Below are positions 1 to 6,366 of a stretch of DNA of 10,018 nt, one piece after another. This DNA is from an uncultured Eubacteriales bacterium. GTDB lineage: Bacteria > Bacillota > Clostridia > Oscillospirales > Acutalibacteraceae. Numbering within the stretch: position 1 is the first letter of the stretch; each line of letters starts with the position of its first letter. The stretch is from positions 1 to 10,018 of the forward strand of contig CAKTTT010000074.1 of the NCBI GenBank assembly GCA_934615635.1. The letters are read 5' to 3'. The translations under genes were made by a program, and so were the position numbers. Under the pieces are notes generated by a model that had not been told where the DNA came from, did no database searches, and saw only the letters and a program-made list of their open reading frames with translations.

Positions 1-52
1 GTTCATAGCCTCCTAATTCATAGTATAGGATATATATGCGGTCCTGCGACCG
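1..52 (-). promoter_or_regulatory. Control region of a minus-strand gene beyond the left edge
   Basis: Read on the minus strand, a TATACT -10 box (22-27) is followed by AGGAGG (9-14) and then ATG at 4-6. Only 2 bases separate AGGAGG from this ATG, so the true start is more likely just outside the window. No good -35 box is visible. An inverted repeat with 5-base arms CGGTC/GACCG (39-43 and 48-52) occupies the -35 area and could be an operator. The regulated gene cannot be identified. Confidence 0.4.
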
Positions 53-70
53 TTTACCCTCCATAGTTTA

Positions 71-88
71 CCGGGCGGCGCCGCCCGG
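71..88. repeat. Perfect 18-bp GC-only palindrome
   Basis: The two 9-base halves CCGGGCGGC and GCCGCCCGG are exact reverse complements. It lies between the end of the Rrf2 gene and the left-edge promoter. No T-tract follows on either strand, so it is a poor intrinsic terminator. Fifteen of its bases plus flank (77-91) recur exactly at 5191-5205, also between genes, which suggests a short dispersed element or convergent GC-rich hairpins. Confidence 0.5.
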
Positions 89-172
89 CGCTTCCGGATG
101 AGAAGGACGTCGGCCAAACAGCGGAAAGAGAGTCTCCTTTTCAAGGGGAGGGAAGCCCATCCCACCGCCGAC

Positions 173-631
173 CTATTCCCGGCGGCCGGCCTCCCTCTTT
201 TTCCCGCATGGCCGCGTTCCCGCCGAAAACAGGCGGGCCTCCAGGTCGGAAAGGGCGATTTCCCCCAGCCGTTCCATACAGCGGCTGTCCAGATCCGCGA
301 AAAGCTCGTCCATCACGGCCGCCATGCCGGACGCGATGAGACAGTCCATATCGGTATCGCCGCTGCGCCAGGCGGAAGAGACGCAGCGGGCTTCCAAGGC
401 GCGCGCCACCTGCTGCAGACTGATCTGCCTGGGATCGCCGGAAAACAGGTAGCCGCCGTCGGCCCCTTCCTTGGTGCTCACCAGTCCCGCCCGCTTGAGC
501 CGCGCCATCACCTTGCGCACCCGGGCGGGATGGGTGCAGATGTTCGCCGCCATCTCCTCGCTGGACTGGGAGCAGCCCTTGTGATGGAGAAACACCAGAG
601 CGTGAACCGCCACACAGAAATCGCTGGTCAT
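173..631 (-). CDS. Rrf2 family transcriptional regulator (YwnA-like)
   Basis: 152 residues, the usual size for Rrf2 proteins. The N-terminal winged helix-turn-helix is recognisable: an opening of the type DFCVAVHALVFL (residues 4-15), a recognition-helix region around HPARVRKVMARLKRAGLV (34-51) and a wing with EGADGGYLF (55-63). The Rrf2 helix ISLQQVARALE follows at about 70-80. IscR and NsrR bind an Fe-S cluster through three closely spaced cysteines; here the C-terminal half has C83, C97 and C118 without that spacing, so a classical cluster is unlikely and a YwnA-like redox or ligand-free regulator fits better (inference). The ATG at 631 is supported by AGGAGG (638-643) 6 bases upstream. 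It is divergent from the ytaF-like gene, and its own promoter carries a strong palindrome. The effector and targets are not known from the sequence. Confidence 0.85.
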   Translation of the reverse strand: MTSDFCVAVHALVFLHHKGCSQSSEEMAANICTHPARVRKVMARLKRAGLVSTKEGADGGYLFSGDPRQISLQQVARALEARCVSSAWRSGDTDMDCLIASGMAAVMDELFADLDSRCMERLGEIALSDLEARLFSAGTRPCGKKREAGRRE

Positions 632-671
632 ACGCCGCCTCCTGATGAAACGAATAAGGAATATTTTCTAT

Positions 672-692
672 CTGTAATTATAATAATAACAG
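672..692. promoter_or_regulatory. Palindromic operator over the Rrf2 promoter -10
   Basis: A 21-base AT-rich palindrome with CTGT/ACAG ends (CTGT at 672-675, ACAG at 689-692). Every pair is complementary except one (676 against 688) and the central base. It covers the whole -10 box and part of the spacer of the Rrf2 promoter. Rrf2 regulators such as CymR and IscR bind AT-rich dyads of about this length, so autorepression is the simplest reading. Confidence 0.6.
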
Positions 693-705
693 TTTTATTT
701 GTCAA
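677..705 (-). promoter_or_regulatory. Consensus sigma-A promoter of the Rrf2 gene
   Basis: On the minus strand TTGACA (700-705), a 17-base spacer and TATAAT (677-682) match the sigma-A consensus at all 12 positions. The expected start of transcription is near 670, giving a leader of about 40 bases before the ATG at 631. Confidence 0.85.
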
Positions 706-833
706 GAGGAAAATGAAAAAAGAAAACGCCTTTTTCGGAAAGGCTGTCGGTTGTCCGGCATCCCGGTCCCCTGCCTGTGGCGCGGCCATGCCCGGGGGAA
801 TAGGATGGAATAAACGTAAAGGCGGTGTGTGAC

Positions 834-1475
834 TTGCTTTCCTTCTGGATTTCTCTGGGTGAGGCGGCGCTTCTGGCGGCCGCGGTTTCCATGGATGCAT
901 TTACGGCGGGGCTGGCCTACGGAACCAAAAAAATCGCCCTGCCTCTTTTATCTGCGGTGATCGTCAGCCTGGTGGGAAGCCTCATGCTGGGGCTGTCTCT
1001 GCTGGCGGGAGGGGTGATCCGCCCTCTTCTGCCGCAGGGGTTGGCGGAGGGGCTGGGTTTCGCCATCCTGCTGCTGCTGGGGGTGACCAAGCTGTTTGAC
1101 AGCTCCATCAAAGCGTATATCCGGCGGCATAAGGCGATGAAAAGGGACATCCGCTTTTCCTTGTCCAGCCTGCGTTTTATCCTGACCGTGTACGCGGACC
1201 CTCAGGAGGCGGATCGGGATGCCTCTCAATCCCTGTCGGCGGGGGAGGCCGCTTCTCTGGCCGTGGCGTTGTCCCTGGACAGTCTGGCGGCGGGAATCGG
1301 CGCGGGGGTTTCCCGGGTAGGGCCGCTGGAAGCGGCGGCGGTCGCATTCTTCCTGGGGATCCTGGCGGTTTTGGCGGGGCACGCAGCCGGAAAGCGGCTG
1401 GCGGAAAGATGTCCGTCGGATCTTTCCTGGATCGGCGGGCTGCTGCTGATCCTGCTGGCGATAGGGCGGTTGTAA
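834..1475 (+). CDS. ytaF: Sporulation membrane protein YtaF (MntP/YtaF family)
   Basis: About 213 residues, nearly all hydrophobic helices, as in YtaF and the related manganese exporter MntP. Two internally similar halves each carry an Asp in a transmembrane helix: AAAVSMDAFTAGLAYG near the N-terminus and AVALSLDSLAAGIGAG in the second half. These SxDxxxxG motifs are the family hallmark. A basic loop (about KAYIRRHKAMKRDIR) and a polar stretch separate the halves. It probably sits in the cytoplasmic or forespore membrane; the transported ion is unproven. I prefer TTG at 834 because AAAGGCGG (818-825) lies 8 bases upstream; the alternative GTG at 825 would overlap that site. No strong sigma-A promoter is visible upstream, and the gene is divergent from the Rrf2 regulator, so co-regulation is possible. 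A hairpin follows the stop codon. Confidence 0.8.
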   Translation: MLSFWISLGEAALLAAAVSMDAFTAGLAYGTKKIALPLLSAVIVSLVGSLMLGLSLLAGGVIRPLLPQGLAEGLGFAILLLLGVTKLFDSSIKAYIRRHKAMKRDIRFSLSSLRFILTVYADPQEADRDASQSLSAGEAASLAVALSLDSLAAGIGAGVSRVGPLEAAAVAFFLGILAVLAGHAAGKRLAERCPSDLSWIGGLLLILLAIGRL

Positions 1476-1477
1476 AA

Positions 1478-1515
1478 GGGGCGGAGGCAATGATTTGCTT
1501 CCGCCCTGTACTTTG
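1478..1515 (+). terminator. Terminator-like hairpin after ytaF
   Basis: Arms 1479-1490 and 1495-1506 form a 12-bp stem with one G-T pair and a TGAT loop, three bases after the ytaF stop. The following bases (tgtacttt) are only moderately T-rich, so termination may be partial. Confidence 0.55.
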
Positions 1516-1524
1516 TGGTATACT
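1495..1524 (+). promoter_or_regulatory. Extended -10 promoter candidate 1
   Basis: TGGTATACT (1516-1524) is an extended -10 box. A weak TTGCTT (1495-1500) lies 18 bases upstream, inside the ytaF terminator stem. It would transcribe through the repeats towards the helicase gene. Confidence 0.35.
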
Positions 1525-1528
1525 CGAC

Positions 1529-1582
1529 ACAGCCCGAAATAGGATAATATTTGAATTTAAGCGGCTGTGTCTCTGCGTTTGC
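1529..1582 (+). repeat. 54-base direct repeat, copy 1
   Basis: It matches copy 2 (1620-1673) at 47 of 54 positions; the start-to-start distance is 91 bases. Its first part is flanked by ACAGCC (1529-1534) and GGCTGT (1563-1568), which can pair. The right end runs into a second hairpin, GTTTGCC/GGCAAAC (1577-1583 and 1588-1594). No reading frame is preserved. Confidence 0.75.
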
Positions 1583-1619
1583 CTCGCGGCAAACACGGGA
1601 ATTGCCTGGGCTAACCGGT

Positions 1620-1673
1620 ACAGCCCAAAATGGGATAGTATTTGAATTCCGGCGGCTGTGTCTTTGCGTTTGC
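1620..1673 (+). repeat. 54-base direct repeat, copy 2
   Basis: It differs from copy 1 at seven scattered positions and keeps the ACAGCC/GGCTGT ends and the TATTTGAATT core. The differences show the duplication is not recent, or that the two are members of a dispersed family. Confidence 0.75.
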
Positions 1674-1676
1674 TCA

Positions 1677-1706
1677 TTGGAAAACGCCAAAGTTTTATGG
1701 TATACT
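1677..1706 (+). promoter_or_regulatory. Extended -10 promoter candidate 2
   Basis: TTGGAA (1677-1682), 18 bases, then TATACT (1701-1706) preceded by TG at the extended -10 position. A perfect 10-bp inverted repeat (1708-1717 and 1721-1730, loop GGA) covers the expected transcription start and could be an operator or a 5' hairpin. Confidence 0.5.
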
Positions 1707-1732
1707 ATAGAAAACCCGGAGGGTTTTCTAAA

Positions 1733-1788
1733 CAAAAATGCTGTCGCTAGGAGGCAGCTCCCGGTGCTGGCGCACCAACGCATTTTTG
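1733..1788 (+). repeat. Branched inverted-repeat structure (outer 9-bp stem, two inner hairpins)
   Basis: CAAAAATGC (1733-1741) pairs perfectly with GCATTTTTG (1780-1788). Inside lie two hairpins: GGAG/CTCC (1750-1761) and GGTGC/GCACC (1763-1776). As RNA this makes a three-way junction in the leader made by promoter 2; as DNA it could be a miniature mobile element or a protein-binding site. It could also act as a leader structure ahead of the helicase gene. Confidence 0.45.
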
Positions 1789-1816
1789 CAGTCTCTGCGT
1801 ATCTTCATGGTATACT
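1786..1816 (+). promoter_or_regulatory. Extended -10 promoter of the EndoQ-UvrD gene
   Basis: TGGTATACT (1808-1816) is a good extended -10 box; a loose TTGCAG (1786-1791) is 19 bases upstream. Transcription would start near 1823, about 20 bases before the ATG, leaving room only for the ribosome binding site GGGTGAT (1833-1839). Confidence 0.55.
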
Positions 1817-1842
1817 GATGAAAAAAGACAGCGGGTGATGAG

Positions 1843-4800
1843 ATGTTTACGGCTGATTTTCATATTCATTCCCGGTATTCCCGGGCCACCAGCCGAGATT
1901 GCGTGCCGGAGATGCTGGAACTGTGGGCCCGGCGCAAGGGGCTTGAACTTATCGGCACCGGGGATTTTACCCACCCCGCCTGGCGGGAGGAGTTGCGGGA
2001 CAAGCTCCTGCCGGCGGAGGAGGGGCTTTACCGGTTGAAGGAGGAGTATCGCCTGCGGGAAGGGGCGCCCGCGGGGGAGGATCGGCCCGCCCGGTTCATC
2101 GTCACCGGAGAGATCAGCTCCATTTACAAAAAGGACGGCCGGGTGCGCAAGGTCCACAATGTGATCATGCTGCCGGATCTGGATGCGGCGGAGGCGCTGG
2201 CCAAGCGGCTGGAACTGATCGGCAACCTTCACTCCGACGGCCGGCCCATTCTGGGGCTGGACAGCCGGGATCTGCTGGAAATCACGCTGGATGTCTGCCC
2301 CCAGGCGATTTTTGTGCCCGCCCATATCTGGACGCCTCATTTCTCCCTGTTTGGCGCCTATTCCGGCTTTGACCGGATCGAGGACTGCTTCGGCGATATG
2401 ACTCCCTATATCCACGCACTGGAAACCGGCCTGTCCTCCGATCCTCCCATGAACTGGCGGCTGTCCGCCCTGGACGGCTATACCCTGATTTCCAACTCGG
2501 ACGCGCATTCGCCCGCCAACCTGGCTCGGGAGGCCAACCGGTTCGATACGGAGCTGTCGTATACCGCCGTTGCCGAGGCGCTGCGCACCCGCAAGGGCTT
2601 TTTGGGGACGGTGGAGTTTTTCCCGGAGGAGGGAAAGTACCACTACGACGGCCATCGGCACTGCAAGGTCTGCCTCAAGCCCTCGGAAACCATAGCGGCG
2701 GGTGGCGTCTGCCCGGTGTGCGGCGGCCGGATCACCGTGGGGGTGCTGCATCGGGTGGAGGAGCTGGCCGACCGGCCGGAGGGGACCCGTCATGACGCGT
2801 CCGTCCGCTTTGAGAGCCTGATTCCCCTGCCCGAGGTGGTGGCCGCTTCCATGGGCTGCAGGGCGGCCAGCGGCAAGGCCCGCGCCCAATATGAATCGCT
2901 GCTGGAGCGGCTGGGCAGCGAGCTGCATATTCTCCTGGAAGCGCCCGTGGAGGAGATCGAGCAGGCGGCGGGACCGCTGGTGGCGGAGGGAATCCGCCGC
3001 CTGCGCAGCGGCAATGTGGAGGTGAATCCCGGCTACGACGGGGAATACGGCCGGGTGCGGATCCTGAGCCAGGACGATATCGACCGGTTGACCGGCCAAC
3101 TGCGCTTTTTCGAGGATGAACCCGCCAAAAACGAGAAAAAACCGGCGGCCGCCGCGGCGAAAAAAAGGGAGGGGAAAAGGGAAGAGCCAATCCGGCCGGC
3201 CGAGACCGGCCTTAATCCGGAGCAGCGGGAGGCGGTCGCCGCCGCCCAACCGGCGGTGGCGGTGATCGCCGGTCCGGGGACGGGCAAGACCCGCACCCTG
3301 GTCAGCCGGATCGCCTGGCTGGTGGAGCAGGGGGTGCCGGCCTCCCACATCACCGCCGTCACCTTCACCAACAAGGCGGCGAAGGAAATGCGCCAGCGGC
3401 TGGAGGATCATTTCGGGGACAAGCGGACGGCGGGGGCCATGACCATCGGCACCTTCCATGCCGTCTGCCTTCAGCTTTTAAGGAAATGGGAGGGAAGAGC
3501 GCCGATACTGGATCGGCAGGAGGCGCTTTCCCTGGCGGAGGAGGCCTGTGCCGCCGCAAACTACACCGGCTCCCCCCTCCGGCTGCTGGAGGGGGTCTCC
3601 CGGATCAAAAACGGCGCGGCCGCGCCCGATACGCCGGAGGGGGTGCCGGCGGCGGCGTACGATGCCTATTGCAGGCTTCAGCGGCGTTTCGGCGCGCGGG
3701 ATTACGATGATCTGCTGCTGGATGTCCTTCACCGGATGGAGGAAGGGGGGAGGAGCCCCGTCGCCTTCTCCCATCTCCTGGTGGATGAATTCCAGGATAT
3801 CAACGACCTGCAGTACCGGCTGATCCGAGCTTGGAGCCGGGGCGGTGAAAGCCTCTTTGTCATCGGCGATCCCGATCAGGCGATCTATGGCTTCCGAGGC
3901 GCCGACGCCCGCTGCTTCGATCGGCTGGCCGCCGATTTTCCCGCCCTGCGGCTGATCCGCCTGACGCAGAATTACCGCTCCACGCCGGAGATCCTGCGCT
4001 GCGCCCTGCCGGTGATAGCGGCGGACGGAAAGGAGCGGCGGCTGGAGCCGCAGCGGGAAAGCGGCAAGGCGGTGGGGCTGCTGCAGGCGGAGGATCCCTT
4101 TGCGGAGGCGCTGTTCATCACCAAGGAAATCAACCGGCTGGTGGGCGGCATCGATATGCTGGATGCGCAGGAAACGGCCCGCAAATCCAAGTCCGGCGTC
4201 CGCGGCTTTGCGGATATCGCGGTGCTGTACCGCACCCACCGGCAGGCGGATCTGCTGGAATACTGCTTCGCCAAGGAGGGTATCCCCTATACCGTGGCCG
4301 GGCGGGATGATTTTCTCGAGGCGCCCCAGGTGCGGCGGGTGGCGGCGTTTTTCCGTTTTCTGCTGGATCCCGCCGACGTCCTTTCGCTGCGGGTGTGTCT
4401 GCTGGCGGCGGATTCCCATGCCGGAAAACGGTTGGAGGAGCTGACCGCCGCCTTTGCCGCCGGCGGGAACAGTCTGTCCGCCTTGGCGGATATGCTGGAC
4501 GGCTTGGAGGAACGGGATCTGGATGGCGGCTTCCCTTTGCTGGCCCAGGCGCTGCGGAAATTTCCGCCCCTGGTTCGGCGGGGAAAACCGGCCGAGCTGC
4601 TGGAGGCCTGGATGCGGGATAACGCCCTGGAGGAGGACCGGGAGCTGGGGCGCCTGCGGGACGTGGCCGTTTTCCATGAGAGGATGCCGGAATTTCTGGA
4701 GGCCCTCTCCCTGGGCAAAGAGGCGGATATCGTGCGCCGGTCGCGGGTGTATACGCCGGATGCCGTCACCTTGTCCACCCTCCACGGCGCCAAGGGCCTG

Positions 4801-5046
4801 GAATTCCCCGTGGTGTTTCTCTGCGGCGTCCAGGCGGGAAAGATACCGCTGACCGGCGGGCGTGGGACCGACCCGGAGGAGGAACGGCGGCTGTTTTATG
4901 TGGGCCTCACCCGGGCAAGGGAGGAGCTGCTGCTGTCCGGCTCAGGGGAGCCTTCCCCTTTCCTGACGGATATCCCGCCGAGCTGTCTGGAGAAGGTGGC
5001 TGACCGGCGTCAGCCCTTCCAGGGAAAGCAACTGCACTTTTTCTGA
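1843..5046 (+). CDS. Endonuclease Q-like PHP nuclease fused to UvrD/Rep helicase
   Basis: 1067 residues in two parts. Residues 1-425 resemble endonuclease Q (archaeal EndoQ and the Bacillus YqxK group), which nicks DNA 5' of deaminated bases and abasic sites. Visible here are the PHP motifs DFHIHSRYS (5-13), GTGDFTHP (38-45) and NSDAH (218-222), and a zinc finger with C274, C277, C290 and C293. A Lys/Ala-rich linker (about 426-455) leads to a superfamily 1A helicase: Q-motif LNPEQREAV (457-465), Walker A AGPGTGKT (476-483), motif Ia TFTNKAAKEM (507-516), motif II DEFQD (648-652), motif III GDPDQAIYGFRGA (675-687), motif IV QNYRST (709-714), motif V LSTLHGAKGLEF (977-988) and motif VI FYVGLTRARE (1018-1027). 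Known function covers each half; repair of deaminated DNA by coupled nicking and unwinding is inference. The C-terminus GKQLHFF resembles a beta-clamp-binding peptide. It appears to be a single-gene transcript. Confidence 0.9.
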   Translation: MFTADFHIHSRYSRATSRDCVPEMLELWARRKGLELIGTGDFTHPAWREELRDKLLPAEEGLYRLKEEYRLREGAPAGEDRPARFIVTGEISSIYKKDGRVRKVHNVIMLPDLDAAEALAKRLELIGNLHSDGRPILGLDSRDLLEITLDVCPQAIFVPAHIWTPHFSLFGAYSGFDRIEDCFGDMTPYIHALETGLSSDPPMNWRLSALDGYTLISNSDAHSPANLAREANRFDTELSYTAVAEALRTRKGFLGTVEFFPEEGKYHYDGHRHCKVCLKPSETIAAGGVCPVCGGRITVGVLHRVEELADRPEGTRHDASVRFESLIPLPEVVAASMGCRAASGKARAQYESLLERLGSELHILLEAPVEEIEQAAGPLVAEGIRRLRSGNVEVNPGYDGEYGRVRILSQDDIDRLTGQLRFFEDEPAKNEKKPAAAAAKKREGKREEPIRPAETGLNPEQREAVAAAQPAVAVIAGPGTGKTRTLVSRIAWLVEQGVPASHITAVTFTNKAAKEMRQRLEDHFGDKRTAGAMTIGTFHAVCLQLLRKWEGRAPILDRQEALSLAEEACAAANYTGSPLRLLEGVSRIKNGAAAPDTPEGVPAAAYDAYCRLQRRFGARDYDDLLLDVLHRMEEGGRSPVAFSHLLVDEFQDINDLQYRLIRAWSRGGESLFVIGDPDQAIYGFRGADARCFDRLAADFPALRLIRLTQNYRSTPEILRCALPVIAADGKERRLEPQRESGKAVGLLQAEDPFAEALFITKEINRLVGGIDMLDAQETARKSKSGVRGFADIAVLYRTHRQADLLEYCFAKEGIPYTVAGRDDFLEAPQVRRVAAFFRFLLDPADVLSLRVCLLAADSHAGKRLEELTAAFAAGGNSLSALADMLDGLEERDLDGGFPLLAQALRKFPPLVRRGKPAELLEAWMRDNALEEDRELGRLRDVAVFHERMPEFLEALSLGKEADIVRRSRVYTPDAVTLSTLHGAKGLEFPVVFLCGVQAGKIPLTGGRGTDPEEERRLFYVGLTRAREELLLSGSGEPSPFLTDIPPSCLEKVADRRQPFQGKQLHFF

Positions 5047-5093
5047 AAAAACGCCCGTTTCCCCGGAGGGAGGAGTGGCGAGACAATACAAAA

Positions 5094-5127
5094 CCCCTGC
5101 CGGTATCATACCGACAGGGGTGATTTT
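5094..5127. terminator. Bidirectional intrinsic terminator
   Basis: Arms 5094-5105 and 5109-5120 form a 12-bp stem with one mismatch and a TCA loop. On the plus strand it is followed by TGATTTT (serves the helicase gene); on the minus strand by TTTTGTATTG (serves the DUF1292 transcript or the candidate RNA). It separates two convergent units. Confidence 0.85.
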
Positions 5128-5334
5128 ACATAGGCTCCCGCCCAGCCGTAACGCGGCGGATATAACCTGCTACTAAACACTAAGCAGGTGGGCGCCGCCC
5201 GGCGCGTTCCTGCTCCCTTCGTCCCGCGTGGGCGGGGAGGTCTGCAATCCGGCGCCGGAGAAAGGCTCCCGATATCACACTGTAGTAGGGTTAAATTGCC
5301 GCGGTCCACGCACAAGGCAGGAAGCGGGGCCGGC
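5128..5334 (-). ncRNA. Candidate structured RNA downstream of DUF1292 gene (6S-like?)
   Basis: About 200 bases without an ORF, ending on the minus strand at the terminator above. On the minus strand the segment TTCCTGC (5317-5323) pairs with GCAGGAA (5207-5213), and inside it GCGTGG (5306-5311) pairs with CCACGC (5226-5231). This encloses an unpaired AT-rich stretch (about 5280-5298) and a GC-rich apical part. A long closing stem, open bubble and apical stem are also the plan of 6S RNA. Two more hairpins follow: a GC-rich one (5190-5206) and ACCTGCT/AGCAGGT (5165-5171 and 5183-5189). No clear promoter is visible at its 5' end, so it may instead be a structured 3' UTR of the DUF1292 mRNA. The 6S identity is a guess from shape only. 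Confidence 0.35.
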
Positions 5335-5649
5335 TCAGTTAAGCGGCGGCTCCTCCATTTCCTCGATTTCATACAGATCGGACAGGCGCTCCTCGAAAAT
5401 ATCCGCGATTTCCTCGAACATCCCCTCGTCCTCGATGGGAACCAGGATTTCCTCCCCGTTCTCCTCCGCCACCTCCAGGATGATCAGCTCGCCGTCGTCG
5501 TTCACGCTTTCGCTGGGATCCTCGTAAACCGGCAGCAGAGCGACATACCGGCCGTCGTCGGTTTCGATGGCGTCCACCAGCTCGAACTGGTGTTGATTGC
5601 CTTCGTCGTCCAGGACCGTTACCAGGTCCGCGCCATATTCGTCCGCCAT
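5335..5649 (-). CDS. DUF1292 domain-containing protein (YrzB family)
   Basis: 104 residues, very acidic, matching the DUF1292/YrzB family in length and pattern: an N-terminal block DLVTVLDDEGNQHQFELVDAIE (about 8-29), YVALLPVYE (34-42), DDGELIILEV (48-57) and a C-terminal FEEIADIFEE run. The function of the family is unknown; in many Firmicutes the gene sits near ruvX and ireB, which are not seen here. The reading frame is open up to 5793, but ATG at 5649 is chosen because GGAGA (5656-5660) lies 6 bases upstream and the promoter at 5717-5745 would start transcription near 5710, downstream of the longer ORF's start. The neighbours do not suggest a pathway. No signal peptide or membrane segment is present. 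Confidence 0.85.
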   Translation of the reverse strand: MADEYGADLVTVLDDEGNQHQFELVDAIETDDGRYVALLPVYEDPSESVNDDGELIILEVAEENGEEILVPIEDEGMFEEIADIFEERLSDLYEIEEMEEPPLN

Positions 5650-5716
5650 AGCACTTCTCCATTCCGCCGCCGGTTCAGGCGGCCCTTTGCTTGTCGATGA
5701 TCCTTTTGCTGCTTTC

Positions 5717-5745
5717 ATTTTAACGTGTTCCGCCGCTTTCGTCAA
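5717..5745 (-). promoter_or_regulatory. Sigma-A promoter of the DUF1292 gene
   Basis: On the minus strand TTGACG (5740-5745), a 17-base spacer and TAAAAT (5717-5722): five of six matches in each box. It gives a leader of about 60 bases. Confidence 0.75.
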
Positions 5746-5769
5746 GATGAATCTTGTTGGATAAGCGAT

Positions 5770-5796
5770 AGTGTGAATATTCCAATATTTCACACT
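5770..5796. promoter_or_regulatory. Inverted repeat between divergent promoters
   Basis: AGTGTGAA (5770-5777) and TTCACACT (5789-5796) are exact reverse complements, 11 bases apart. The site lies 18 bases before the -35 box of the plus-strand promoter at 5815 and 24 bases from the -35 of the DUF1292 promoter, so a regulator bound here could act on both. It has no T-tract suited to termination. Confidence 0.5.
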
Positions 5797-5814
5797 CTAT
5801 TTACAAAATATCTA

Positions 5815-5843
5815 TTGACAATTCACAATCGAAAAGGTATACT
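5815..5843 (+). promoter_or_regulatory. Strong sigma-A promoter driving the gene-less region
   Basis: TTGACA (5815-5820), exactly 17 bases, TATACT (5838-5843): a full -35 match and five of six at -10. Transcription should start near 5850. No convincing protein gene follows on this strand for 2 kb, which makes a non-coding transcript the simplest product. Confidence 0.85.
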
Positions 5844-5937
5844 GTAGATGTCAAAAGGAAAGACGAACGAGAGGCGGCGCTCCAACGCGGAGAAGCGATT
5901 TCTCCGGTTTGCCGAACTTTTGAAACGATGAGAAAGG

Positions 5938-5950
5938 GGTGAGTCCCATG
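5938..5950 (+). repeat. GGTGRGTCC motif, copy 1 (SD plus ATG)
   Basis: GGTGAGTCCCATG, preceded by AAAGG. It looks like a Shine-Dalgarno site 8 bases before ATG (5948-5950). The frame runs 24 codons. Confidence 0.6.
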
Positions 5951-6022
5951 TACAGCGATAGCGACGAGCAGATACAGGCCCGCATGGGGCGGTACCCAGG
6001 GCGGGCAACCTCCGAGGCGTGA
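5948..6022 (+). CDS. Possible 24-residue small ORF in the candidate RNA
   Basis: ATG at 5948 with AAAGGGGTGA just upstream opens a frame of 24 codons ending TGA (6020-6022): MYSDSDEQIQARMGRYPGRA and four more residues. No family is recognised. A preceding open frame (5848-5931, 27 codons) begins before or at the expected transcription start and has no ribosome binding site, so I do not call it. Real translation is uncertain; the 3' end of the small ORF overlaps a 9-bp RNA helix. Confidence 0.2.
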   Translation: MYSDSDEQIQARMGRYPGRATSEA

Positions 6023-6353
6023 CAGAGGCGAAAAGGGAGCCGGCGGCATCCGGCGGCCGCAGAGACGCAAAATTTTAGCAGCTTGCGCAAAAGCGGCGTG
6101 GTTGCCCGACCTCCAAAATCCATGGTTATGACATTCCTCTCGCACTGCCCGATGGAGCGGCCTTAGAGCCGAGGTGTGGCGATGATCCCCGCGATCCTTC
6201 TGGTCAGGGAGCGGCGGGAGACAAGGGCGGAAGGACATCCGAAAGGGTCGAGCTTCACCAAACAGTCTTCCACACCCAAAGCGGAATATGCATAGACAGA
6301 TGCACTTCATTTATGAGCGTCAGCGAATAAGTGTCGTTAAAAATCCGATAAAA

Positions 6354-6366
6354 GGTGAGTCCAGTG
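6354..6366 (+). repeat. GGTGRGTCC motif, copy 2 (SD plus GTG, then stop)
   Basis: GGTGAGTCCAGTG, preceded by AAAA. The GTG (6364-6366) is followed by TTT and TAA, a two-codon frame. The motif lies in the loop of the helix 6335-6342/6367-6374. Confidence 0.6.

Noticed and set aside
1529..1673. CRISPR-like array
   Set aside because: Only two imperfect copies of 54 bases, a 37-base gap and no cas genes.
1747..3459. 570-codon minus-strand ORF
   Set aside because: It is the shadow of the PHP-helicase gene, whose motifs are unmistakable on the plus strand.
5650..5793. 48-residue N-terminal extension of the DUF1292 protein
   Set aside because: It reads across that gene's own promoter, while ATG at 5649 has a well-placed ribosome binding site and matches the family length.
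5801..6310. 169-codon minus-strand ORF across the candidate RNA
   Set aside because: Rich in Arg, Pro, Cys and His with no domain or ribosome binding site, and it runs through the plus-strand promoter; typical of chance ORFs in GC-rich DNA.
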